From positions 1-6,870 of the forward strand of contig WTAW01000442.1 in assembly GCA_013139435.1 (NCBI GenBank): a DNA stretch of 6,870 nt, read 5' to 3'. The stretch comes from Candidatus Aminicenantota bacterium. GTDB lineage: Bacteria > Acidobacteriota > Aminicenantia > Aminicenantales > Aminicenantaceae. A model generated the notes under the pieces. That model was given only the letters and a program-made list of their open reading frames with translations. It ran no database searches and was not told where the DNA came from. This document shows positions 1 through 6,593 of this stretch, piece by piece; the first letter of the stretch is position 1, and every line of letters starts with the position of its first letter. The position numbers and the translations under genes were made by a program.

Positions 1-899
1 TGGAAGCCGAATTCACTCAGATGGGGCTCTCCCTGATATCGTTTGCGCTCAAAGAGATCAGCGATACTCAGGGATATCTGGATGCCCTGGGCAAACCTCA
101 CATCGCAGCAGCCAAGAGGGATGCCACGATCGCCGAAGCGGAGACAGAAAAAGAGGCCGTGATCAAATCGTCGCAAGCCCGCAAAGAAGGGGAAGTCGCC
201 CGATTGAATGCAGATGCACTCATTGCCAAGTCCCAATGGGAAAACGAAGCCAAGAAAGCAGAATCACAAGTCGCTGTTAACCAAAAAAAAGCACAGGCCG
301 ATTTCGCCTACGAGCTCGAACGTTTTCGTCTGAATCAAGAGATCAAGCGAGAAGAGGGCAAGGTGAAACTCATCGAAAAAGAAGAGGCCATCAAGATAGA
401 GGAGAGGGAGATCAAGCGCAGAGAAATGGAACTTGATGCCAGTGTGATCAAACCTTCCGATGCGCGGAAATACCAGATCAAGGCTGAAGCTGAAGCCGAA
501 GAATTCCGCATTCAGGCGGAAGCCAGGGGAAAATCAGAAGCTCTTAAGCTCGAAGGAATCGCAGAGGCAGAAAAGATCAGACAGAAAGGCTTGGCCGAGG
601 CGGAAGCAATGATGAAGCGCGCCCAATCGTGGGAGAAATACAACCAGGCTGCGATCCTCGAGATGTATCTCCAGAAGCTTCCAGAGTTGGCCAGAGCCAT
701 AGCAGAACCACTCTCCAAAGTCGATAAGATCGTGCTTGTGGGTGGCGACAAGGGGACAGGAGCCACCAAGATCACATCCCAGGTTGCTGATATTCTCGCC
801 CAGATGCCGGATGTTGTGGAGTCTCTCACAGGGGTTGACCTCAAGAAGTATTTTCAGGAAAAGTTCAAAATCGAAGGAAAAATCGAAGACGAAGAATAA
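1..899 (+). CDS. Flotillin (SPFH/band 7 family), FloT-like, 5'-truncated by window edge
   Basis: Flotillins are membrane-anchored scaffold proteins that oligomerise in ordered lipid microdomains; no enzymatic activity is expected. The reading frame is already open at base 3 (Glu-Ala-Glu-Phe-Thr-Gln precede the first ATG at 21) and those residues continue the family's pattern, so the ATG at 21 is an internal Met and the gene starts outside the window. Counting from that Met, residues 1-35 are the end of the SPFH domain (MGLSLISFALKEI, then QGYLDALGKP). Residues about 35-205 are a long charged coiled coil rich in Ala-Glu repeats (EAEAEEF, GLAEAEAMMKRA). The C-terminal part (YNQAAILEMYLQKLPELA, then a Gly-rich GGDKGTG turn and LTGVDLKKYF) matches the conserved end of FloT/YuaG-type flotillins, and an acidic tail closes the protein. 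About 200 N-terminal residues, including the membrane anchor, are missing. The stop lies 24 nt before the next gene, so co-transcription is plausible. The family call is firm; FloT-type rather than FloA-type is inferred from the C-terminus. Confidence 0.93.
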   Translation, partial: EAEFTQMGLSLISFALKEISDTQGYLDALGKPHIAAAKRDATIAEAETEKEAVIKSSQARKEGEVARLNADALIAKSQWENEAKKAESQVAVNQKKAQADFAYELERFRLNQEIKREEGKVKLIEKEEAIKIEEREIKRREMELDASVIKPSDARKYQIKAEAEAEEFRIQAEARGKSEALKLEGIAEAEKIRQKGLAEAEAMMKRAQSWEKYNQAAILEMYLQKLPELARAIAEPLSKVDKIVLVGGDKGTGATKITSQVADILAQMPDVVESLTGVDLKKYFQEKFKIEGKIEDEE

Positions 900-914
900 T
901 CTTACATCTGAAAA

Positions 915-919
915 AGGGG
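915..919 (+). promoter_or_regulatory. Ribosome binding site of the aminotransferase fusion gene
   Basis: A purine run with AGGGG lies 4 nt before the ATG at 924, inside the 24-nt gap after the flotillin stop. The spacing is slightly short, but this is the only Shine-Dalgarno-like sequence near. The start is also supported by the protein: the residues after Met fit the usual N-terminus of class I aminotransferases. Confidence 0.55.
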
Positions 920-923
920 TATC

Positions 924-3287
924 ATGGTATCAGAAAAGGCAAATCAAATTGGTGAATCTCCCACACTGAAGGTGACAGCCAAAGCCAAAGCCATGAAGGC
1001 TGCCGGTGTGGACATCGTCGACCTGAGCGTCGGCGAACCCGACTTCCCGACGCCTGACAACATCAAAACCGCAGGGATTCATGCCATCGAAGAAAATTTC
1101 ACCAAGTACACCCAGGCTGACGGGATTCCACCCCTCAAGGACGCCATCATCTCTCGGTTGAAGGAAGATTATGGCCTCACCTATGAAAAGAATGAGATCA
1201 TTGTCTCGACAGGAGCGAAAAGTTCCCTTTTTCACCTTATCCAGGCCCTGATCAACGAAGGTGACGAGGTCATTATTCCGGCCCCCTACTGGGTCACTTA
1301 TCCTCATACTGTCTCGCTGGCAAAGGGGAAATCTGTAATCGTCCCCACAAGAGAGGAGGACGGTTTTCTACTGACACCAGATAAATTTAAGTCATCCATA
1401 TCGCCAGCAACCAAGGCTCTTATCCTTAACAACCCTTCCAACCCGACCGGGGCCGCCTACACAAAGCACCAGCTCGAAGCTCTGGCAGATGTCATTCTGG
1501 AAGAGGATGTGTACGTTATCGCAGATGAGATCTACGACAAGTTGGTGTACGAAGACTTTCGCTTCCACAGCTTTGCATCTTTGGGAGAGGACATCAAGAA
1601 AAAAACGATCATCATCAACGGTGTGTCCAAATCCTATTCGATGACAGGGTGGCGCTTGGGTTATGCCGCCGGCCCTTCGGATGTTATCAATGGCATGGCA
1701 AAGATCCAGAGTCATACCACTTCCAACGCCTGTTCTGTGTCACAAAAAGCAGGCCTGGAGGCTTTGACCGGACCTCAATATGAAGTTTCGAAAATGGTGT
1801 CCGAATTCCAGCGGAGACGAAATTATGCTTTAGCCCGGCTGCAATCGATCCCCAATGTATCCTGTTTTAAACCGCAAGGTGCATTCTACCTTTTCCCGAA
1901 TTTCTCAGCTTATTATGATAAGGAGTTCAACAACACGCCCCTGCGAAACTCTTACGGCATGGCTTATTATCTCCTCAAAGAGGCCCATGTGGCTGTCGTC
2001 CCGGGTGATGCATTCGGGGCTGATGACTGCATCCGGCTGAGCTACGCCACCTCCATGGAAAACATCGAAAAGGCTATGGATAGGATCATCGATGCTCTCT
2101 CCCGGTTGAAGACAGCGAAAAAAATCAAGCGCGTCAGCTTGAACAACACGGTGACACATTTTAAGAAATCTGCGCCTGTGGATTCAAACATTTCGATCCA
2201 GATGAGGGATGCCCTCATCGCCGAGATGGAGTCCCATCTCAGTTACGCCAATTACTTCGAATGGAATGCCAACATCAACGGTGTTATCGTCCAATTGCGA
2301 ACCAATATCTCTCATCTTTACGATTTTTGGATGGAAAACTGGTACCCCGCACAGTTGGAAGCCGACCTGGAACCACACGGCATCATCTACGCGGTGGACA
2401 ACATAGCGGGTCGTGAACCACGCACCTACTACAATCCCGAAACAAAAACCGGCGTGCTCGTCAATGCCGATAATTACGGCCCTCTCCGCAGCCTTGCATT
2501 AGGCCTTGTGACCGATGTGTCCGAAAGGCTGTCCAGTGTCCATTCCATTCGAGGAATGGTCGCAGATATAGACGGTCGCGGAGTCGTTTTAATCGGACCC
2601 AAAGGCACAAAAAAGACAGAGCTCCTTTTCTCCCTTCTCCAAGATGCGAGGTTCCGGCTCCATTCCAATGATACGGTTTTTGCCAGGTATTCTGGCGGTA
2701 CGGCCCTAGCAGATTCCGTCGAACGGAAACTCTTCATGGCCACCAACGCTGTGGAATCCTACCCCGATCTCGCTCCTCTCTTCGACAACAGCAAATGTGA
2801 AAACATCATCGTGTATAAGGAAGCCTGCCAGAATGAAAAGTGCCTGCAGTTGGATGATTGCCGGTTGGACCGAGGCTCACCATTCTGCTACACAGCGTCT
2901 AAACAGGCCTTTTCTCTCCTCGATCCTTATTGGATAGGGGGACCTGCCAAACACGTAAAGCGCACGTCTCTCCGCTGGTTGTTCCTGCTCCGGAACGACA
3001 AAGTTTCCCCACCCTTTGTGAAGACAGAAACTGAAGATGCCTTGCGCATAATGGAACACGGCGAAATTTTCGGAGCACAAAGAGAGCTCGGCCCGGCTCG
3101 AAATCAGCCTTTCTATAACCCACACCTGCTGGTTGTGACTCCAGAGCGCATGGAACTCGAGAGGAGTTTTTTCCGGCGCTTGCTGGACAGCACAGAGTGT
3201 TACCTTTTTAACAGTGGAGTCGCCTCCCCTGACGACCTGAAAAGGATTCTTACGGGCGAAGCACAAGCAGGACCAGGGTCTGATTGA
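924..3287 (+). CDS. Fusion: aspartate-type aminotransferase (class I, PLP) + degenerate HPr kinase/PEPCK-like domain
   Basis: Residues 1 to about 396 form a complete fold-type I aminotransferase of the aspartate aminotransferase Ib kind, predicted to interconvert aspartate + 2-oxoglutarate and oxaloacetate + glutamate in the cytoplasm. Visible signatures: VGEPDF near the N-terminus, STGAKSSLF, PYWVTYP, NPSNPTG with the PLP-contacting Asn173, ADEIYDKL with Asp201 and Tyr204, the Schiff-base Lys236 in NGVSKSYSMTGWRLGYAAGP, and the substrate-carboxylate Arg371 in IRLSYATS. Single-domain relatives normally end near this point (about 390-400 residues). Here the frame continues without a stop through a basic linker (about 397-417) into a roughly 370-residue HPr kinase/PEPCK-fold domain (listed separately). 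Prephenate aminotransferases share the Ib signatures, so substrate choice is not settled; the PEPCK gene 71 nt downstream favours aspartate/oxaloacetate. The fusion does not look like one lost frame, because both halves are in the same phase and no ribosome binding site is seen at the junction. The aminotransferase call is firm; the role of the second half is unknown. Confidence 0.93.
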   Translation: MVSEKANQIGESPTLKVTAKAKAMKAAGVDIVDLSVGEPDFPTPDNIKTAGIHAIEENFTKYTQADGIPPLKDAIISRLKEDYGLTYEKNEIIVSTGAKSSLFHLIQALINEGDEVIIPAPYWVTYPHTVSLAKGKSVIVPTREEDGFLLTPDKFKSSISPATKALILNNPSNPTGAAYTKHQLEALADVILEEDVYVIADEIYDKLVYEDFRFHSFASLGEDIKKKTIIINGVSKSYSMTGWRLGYAAGPSDVINGMAKIQSHTTSNACSVSQKAGLEALTGPQYEVSKMVSEFQRRRNYALARLQSIPNVSCFKPQGAFYLFPNFSAYYDKEFNNTPLRNSYGMAYYLLKEAHVAVVPGDAFGADDCIRLSYATSMENIEKAMDRIIDALSRLKTAKKIKRVSLNNTVTHFKKSAPVDSNISIQMRDALIAEMESHLSYANYFEWNANINGVIVQLRTNISHLYDFWMENWYPAQLEADLEPHGIIYAVDNIAGREPRTYYNPETKTGVLVNADNYGPLRSLALGLVTDVSERLSSVHSIRGMVADIDGRGVVLIGPKGTKKTELLFSLLQDARFRLHSNDTVFARYSGGTALADSVERKLFMATNAVESYPDLAPLFDNSKCENIIVYKEACQNEKCLQLDDCRLDRGSPFCYTASKQAFSLLDPYWIGGPAKHVKRTSLRWLFLLRNDKVSPPFVKTETEDALRIMEHGEIFGAQRELGPARNQPFYNPHLLVVTPERMELERSFFRRLLDSTECYLFNSGVASPDDLKRILTGEAQAGPGSD
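2175..3284 (+). other. Domain: C-terminal HPr kinase/PEPCK-fold region with non-canonical P-loop
   Basis: This is residues about 418-787 of the fusion protein. From His540 the order of elements copies HPr kinase: a His followed by a short strand, Asp-Gly-Arg-Gly, strand VVLIG, P-loop, Thr-Glu, helix, then a strand ending in an acidic site. The P-loop is GPKGTKKTE (Gly558 to Glu566), where HPr kinases have GxSGxGKSE and PEPCKs have GLSGTGKTT. Lys564, Thr565 and Glu566 are kept, but the Ser is Lys560 and the last Gly is Lys563. The acidic pair (Asp-Asp in both families) reads Asn582-Asp583. Further on, five Cys (625, 635, 640, 646, 655) lie within 31 residues, followed by DPYWIGG and a Leu/Arg-rich helix. 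The segment before residue 540 is not recognised. The fold assignment rests on motif order only. Loss of activity is inferred, so a regulatory or scaffolding role is possible but unproven. Confidence 0.72.
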
Positions 3288-3358
3288 GATTTTGAGCTCA
3301 GGGCAATAGGATTTGAGGGAATATTGAGTTTGAGCAATGTTGTTTTAGAGATTCAAGA

Positions 3359-5191
3359 ATGAGCGATAAAAAGATCTACAACGAGGATGTTTATAAAAAA
3401 TTTTCAGAGGAACTCCACAGAGCGCTAAAAGGCCCGAATGTAAAGTCCGTAGATCTCAAATGGCTCGAGCCACGGGCTAAGTCCGTGGGCATCAAAACAG
3501 TGTACGGATCTTATGGGTGGCGCTGTGCGATCTCCAGCCGTATCGCCCCTAAAACCGTATATCTGGGCAGCGAAGCTGTAAGGCTTCCGCGCCTCACGCC
3601 TCAGCAGGAAGGAATCATCGCCAAAGCCCCAGAAGAATTGGACAAAGTGCTGCATTTGGTGAAGACTCTCCCTATCTGCCATATTCGACGACAGATGGGG
3701 GAGAACGATTCCTATAACCCCATATGTAATCTCTACATCTCTGAGGCGGACCTTATCAACTACCGCCTGGGCTACATGTGGGGAGCAACCATGTTCAAAC
3801 CAGGGAAAAGACCCGGGCCTGAATTCACGATGATCCACATTCCCGAGGAACATCCTCTGCGTCAACAAGTTTTAGTCCTCCCTGAATCCAACATCAACAT
3901 CGCCCTGGGAACCGATTACATGGGTGAGGATAAAAAAGGTTTCCTCCGTCAGGCCATGTGGACAGCGGACCAGTTGGGTATGCTCGGATTGCATGCGGGC
4001 ACAAAGATCGTCACGGTTCGAGGTACAGACGGAAAATTGAAGACTTTCGGAGTTTTTCTATTCGGCCTCACGGCGACCGGGAAATCCACATGGTCCTGCC
4101 ACCAGCTCGGCCTGGACCACCAAAAAGGGGAAAAGACTCTGGTGACACAAGACGACATCTGCTTCCTGTGCAAAGACGGTTCAGCTTTGGGATCAGAGAA
4201 CAACTTCTTTGTAAAAACAGATGTGGAGAAGGAATTCCAGGAGGCCATGTACAATGCCCTTGTGGATAAAACGGCTCTCTATGAAAACGTCATGATCAAG
4301 TCCAACGGAGAAGTGGACTTCCTGGATGAGAGCCTCACAGCCAACGGCCGGGCAGTGATCAACCGCAAAAAGCTCAAAGTCAAAATTAGGGGAAAGATGG
4401 TCTCCATTTTCTGCAAATCCATCGACCTTCCCGCATTGGAAAATCTCGATGGCCTTATTTTTGCTTTCATCACCCGAAGAAATACTATCATGACGTTCGC
4501 TCAAGAGCTTACGCCCGAGCAGGCGGTGCTCGCCTACTTGTGGGGAGAAAGCACTCACAGTTTTGCCAGTCAACCACTCAAGGCCGGAGAATCGGTTCGC
4601 ATCGTGGGAACAGACCCGTTTATCATCGGCTCCAAGGCCAATAAAGTGAACCGTTTCTATGAAATTATCATGACTCTCGTCAGCAACTACCCGGGCAAGG
4701 TGAAATTCATGCAGTACAACACAGGGGGAATCGGAGAGATCATCGAGACATATGAAGAGGATGGGATCAAGAAAAAAAGGCAGGTACGCAAGGTGAGCCG
4801 AGTTCCCATCAACCTCATGGCCCAGATCCAAAGGGGAGATTTGCGCGGAACGAATCACTACGAGAAGGGTTTTCTCGGAACAAAGGAGATCAGGCAAGCG
4901 GAAGGACAGGGGCTTGAGGAATGGGACATTCGCAAGTACTATTCGGACGAGAAGATCGGAGAGTATATTGCGGACCTGGTCGAAGGGAGAAAAGTTTACA
5001 CCGAAGAGATCGCAAGCGAGGGGCTTCGCGATGAGATTCTTTATGCCGCGGAGCGTTCTTACCGCATCGACAAGAGCGGACGGTCAACACAAGTCTTTGT
5101 CCCTGATGCCCCGGAGGCCGAAGCAAAGGCTCCCGAGATCCCTGAGTTCAAATCCAGACCGCGCCGGGGCGGATTCTGGCGCTCGCGCTGA
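3359..5191 (+). CDS. pckA: Divergent ATP-type phosphoenolpyruvate carboxykinase
   Basis: Predicted to catalyse oxaloacetate + ATP to PEP + CO2 + ADP, or the reverse, in the cytoplasm. The motif order follows E. coli PckA: GEDKKGF with Lys192-Lys193 (E. coli Lys212-Lys213), GLHAG with metal-ligand His212 (His232), P-loop GLTATGKSTW with Lys242-Ser243 (Lys254-Thr255), VTQDD with Asp265-Asp266 (Asp268-Asp269), and ANGRAV with Arg331 (Arg333, family ENTR). YNALVDKTALYENV also matches a conserved block. Differences: 610 residues against about 540; a P-loop of Thr-Ala where the family has Ser-Gly; about nine extra residues between P-loop and the Asp pair; no clear counterpart of the TGRSPKDK segment that holds substrate Arg65; and a C-terminal extension ending in Arg-rich RPRRGG and WRSR. 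The ATG at 3359 is the only good start after an in-frame stop at 3314; its ribosome site is weak (AGAG, 8 nt upstream). It lies 71 nt after the aminotransferase fusion, so the two may share a transcript. Gene symbol is by family, since the protein is clearly divergent. Confidence 0.85.
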   Translation: MSDKKIYNEDVYKKFSEELHRALKGPNVKSVDLKWLEPRAKSVGIKTVYGSYGWRCAISSRIAPKTVYLGSEAVRLPRLTPQQEGIIAKAPEELDKVLHLVKTLPICHIRRQMGENDSYNPICNLYISEADLINYRLGYMWGATMFKPGKRPGPEFTMIHIPEEHPLRQQVLVLPESNINIALGTDYMGEDKKGFLRQAMWTADQLGMLGLHAGTKIVTVRGTDGKLKTFGVFLFGLTATGKSTWSCHQLGLDHQKGEKTLVTQDDICFLCKDGSALGSENNFFVKTDVEKEFQEAMYNALVDKTALYENVMIKSNGEVDFLDESLTANGRAVINRKKLKVKIRGKMVSIFCKSIDLPALENLDGLIFAFITRRNTIMTFAQELTPEQAVLAYLWGESTHSFASQPLKAGESVRIVGTDPFIIGSKANKVNRFYEIIMTLVSNYPGKVKFMQYNTGGIGEIIETYEEDGIKKKRQVRKVSRVPINLMAQIQRGDLRGTNHYEKGFLGTKEIRQAEGQGLEEWDIRKYYSDEKIGEYIADLVEGRKVYTEEIASEGLRDEILYAAERSYRIDKSGRSTQVFVPDAPEAEAKAPEIPEFKSRPRRGGFWRSR

Positions 5192-5241
5192 TCTGTTCAG
5201 ATTGTCTCCTCAAGACTTTAACTCAGCACAGAATGAACAAA

Positions 5242-5805
5242 TTATGGCCCCACGGATTTTTCAATTTCCTCAGCTAAGAGATGCAGAAGGAGAAGATGGA
5301 CCTCCTGGATGACGGGCGTGTGGGATGAGGGGATATCACACAGGATATCGGGCAAAGGACCGATTTTACCCCCTCCTTCCCCAGTGAGCACGATCGTGAA
5401 CAGACCATATTCTTTCGCAGTCTGCACAGCTCGGATGATATTGGGGGAATTTCCGCTTGTGGTCAAGCCTAGAGCAATGTCACCTTTTATGCCCAGAGCC
5501 TCGATCTGACGGCTGAAAACAATGTCAAAACTCTCGTCATTGGCAATGGAAGTGAGCACAGACGTGTCTGTGGTGAGCGCGACCGCAGAAATGGCAGGCC
5601 GCTCGAGCAGGAATTTGTTCACCAGTTCTGCTGCGAAATGCTGAGCCTGAGAGGCGCTCCCTCCGTTGCCAAATATGAGAATTTTTTGATTTTTGCTCAG
5701 ACGATCTGTCAGTTCCTGCACAATCTTTGCAAAATTATCACCTTTTTTTTCGAAAAATGTGCTTATGGCCTGAGTGAGTTCATTTATTCTTTTTTCGTAC
5801 ATCAT
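5242..5805 (-). CDS. gmhA: Phosphoheptose isomerase (sedoheptulose 7-phosphate isomerase)
   Basis: Converts sedoheptulose 7-phosphate to D-glycero-D-manno-heptose 7-phosphate, the first step towards ADP-heptose for the LPS inner core; cytoplasmic SIS-domain enzyme, normally a zinc-binding tetramer. From the chosen start (187 residues, close to the family's 190 or so): GNGGSASQAQHFAAEL carries the phosphate loop and zinc ligands His56 and Glu60, TTSGNSPNIIRA is the second sugar-phosphate loop (Ser117-Ser120), and IQEVHLLLLH carries Gln167 and His175, the counterparts of E. coli Gln172 and catalytic His180. The frame is open to an ATG at 5832, but that start has no ribosome site. AGGAG at 5811-5815 sits 5 nt before the ATG at 5805 and 8 nt before a second ATG at 5802, so translation starts at one of these. 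The gene follows plsC by 53 nt on the same strand and converges on pckA with 50 nt between stops. Confidence 0.94.
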   Translation of the reverse strand: MMYEKRINELTQAISTFFEKKGDNFAKIVQELTDRLSKNQKILIFGNGGSASQAQHFAAELVNKFLLERPAISAVALTTDTSVLTSIANDESFDIVFSRQIEALGIKGDIALGLTTSGNSPNIIRAVQTAKEYGLFTIVLTGEGGGKIGPLPDILCDIPSSHTPVIQEVHLLLLHLLAEEIEKSVGP

Positions 5806-5810
5806 ACTCT

Positions 5811-5815
5811 CTCCT
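5811..5815 (-). promoter_or_regulatory. Ribosome binding site of gmhA (decides the start)
   Basis: On the minus strand GGAGAAGGAGAGAGT runs directly into two adjacent ATG codons; the AGGAG core is well spaced for either. This selects 5805 or 5802 over the upstream in-frame ATG at 5832, whose leader has no purine-rich motif. Confidence 0.75.
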
Positions 5816-5858
5816 TCTCCCTGTATGTCCATATTATTGCCATTTCAAGCATAAAATT

Positions 5859-6551
5859 TCAAATGCCAGATTGGATCTGCATTCGCACTTGTTCCATGAG
5901 AGCAGGCATATCCTCTTTGGCAAGTCCGCTCACGGGAACAGCCTGATGGAAAGTCACTTTCACTGTTCCTTTTTTTGTAAAAGGGCTTCCTTTCGGCATC
6001 AGATCATAGGTCCCCTCTATAGTTATTGGGACAATAGGGGCCTGGCTGTTTATAGCGAGGAAAAACGCGCCGCGACGGAACGGCTGCATCTTCCCGTCGC
6101 GACTCCTTGTTCCCTCCGGAAAGATCAAATAGGAGTATCCTTTTGTCTTGATCAATTCTGTCGCCCGTTCGATGCTTCTGCGGCCCGACTTCAGACCTTT
6201 TCGGTCCACCGGGACAAATCCCACAAACCCCATGGACCATCCGATGATTGGAATTCGAAAGATCTCTTTTTTTATGATTACATGTACGATCTGCGGAATG
6301 AGATAAAAAAGCAGGGGACCGTCGAGAAAACTCAGGTGATTGGCCATAAACACGCAGGGTTTTTTTCTGTCCACATTATTCCGGCCGGATACATCGAGCC
6401 GGATCCCCAAAATCCATGGACCTGCCGCAATGGCCGATTTCCCCAGGAGGAGCAGGGGAATTCGCCATCTTGTCACAAAACATAAAAGAAAAAGAGGGAT
6501 GGCAAGGAAAATCACCAAGACATAGACAAAAACAAGAAGTAACGTCCGCAT
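5859..6551 (-). CDS. plsC: 1-acyl-sn-glycerol-3-phosphate acyltransferase (lysophosphatidate acyltransferase)
   Basis: Transfers an acyl group to lysophosphatidic acid to give phosphatidic acid, the precursor of membrane phospholipids; acts at the cytoplasmic membrane. All four family blocks are present in the 230 residues: NHLSFLD with catalytic His72 and Asp77; GFVPVDR (111-117) for acceptor binding; FPEGTRS (144-150), the glycerol-phosphate site; and VPITIEGT (from 174). Residues about 3-26 form one long hydrophobic N-terminal membrane segment, and a shorter hydrophobic stretch lies at about 31-50. Length is normal for the family. The start at 6551 follows an in-frame stop at 6567-6569 and is the only ATG there, but no Shine-Dalgarno sequence is visible; the putative -10 box is so close that the mRNA leader would be very short. 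Related acyltransferases of this superfamily with other acceptors cannot be excluded by motif alone. Probably the first gene of a plsC-gmhA operon. Confidence 0.92.
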   Translation of the reverse strand: MRTLLLVFVYVLVIFLAIPLFLLCFVTRWRIPLLLLGKSAIAAGPWILGIRLDVSGRNNVDRKKPCVFMANHLSFLDGPLLFYLIPQIVHVIIKKEIFRIPIIGWSMGFVGFVPVDRKGLKSGRRSIERATELIKTKGYSYLIFPEGTRSRDGKMQPFRRGAFFLAINSQAPIVPITIEGTYDLMPKGSPFTKKGTVKVTFHQAVPVSGLAKEDMPALMEQVRMQIQSGI

Positions 6552-6565
6552 GACACAAAAGAAAG

Positions 6566-6571
6566 ATTATA
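6566..6571 (-). promoter_or_regulatory. Putative promoter -10 box for plsC-gmhA
   Basis: The minus strand reads TATAAT, a perfect sigma-70 -10 hexamer, 14 nt before the plsC ATG. No convincing -35 hexamer lies 16-18 nt upstream; that region is T-rich and abuts the T-tract of the neighbouring terminator. Transcription would begin about 6-8 nt before the ATG, giving a nearly leaderless message, consistent with the lack of a ribosome binding site. The context (terminator upstream, gene start downstream) supports the call, but a chance match in AT-rich DNA is possible. Confidence 0.5.
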
Positions 6572-6593
6572 CTATATCACATAAAGAAAATAG

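Noticed and set aside
2160..2205. Possible separate gene start at Met427 (ATG at 2202) for the HPr kinase-like half
   Set aside because: No Shine-Dalgarno precedes it, and the two halves are in one frame without a stop. A false fusion would need a lost stop codon by substitution or two compensating indels.
3288..3358. Sigma-70 promoter for the PEPCK gene in the 71-nt gap
   Set aside because: TTGAG-type -35 candidates exist, but no TATAAT-like hexamer lies at a proper distance, so none is reported.
4193..4897. Long open frame (234 codons) antisense to the PEPCK gene
   Set aside because: It lies wholly inside a well-supported PEPCK gene; the translation is Cys/His-rich with no recognisable motif and no ribosome site. 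It is a shadow of codon use on the other strand.
5190..5206. Short inverted repeat (ATCTG-TT-CAGAT) after the PEPCK stop as a terminator
   Set aside because: The stem is only 5 bp with a 2-nt loop and no T-tract follows on either strand, so it is too weak to call.
5806..5858. Possible internal promoter between plsC and gmhA (TTGAAA and AT-rich hexamers on the minus strand)
   Set aside because: No pair of hexamers with proper 16-18 nt spacing could be found; a shared transcript from plsC explains the arrangement.
5871..6485. 204-codon open frame on the plus strand opposite plsC
   Set aside because: It is the complement of the plsC reading frame, which has all four acyltransferase motifs; the translated product shows no family features.
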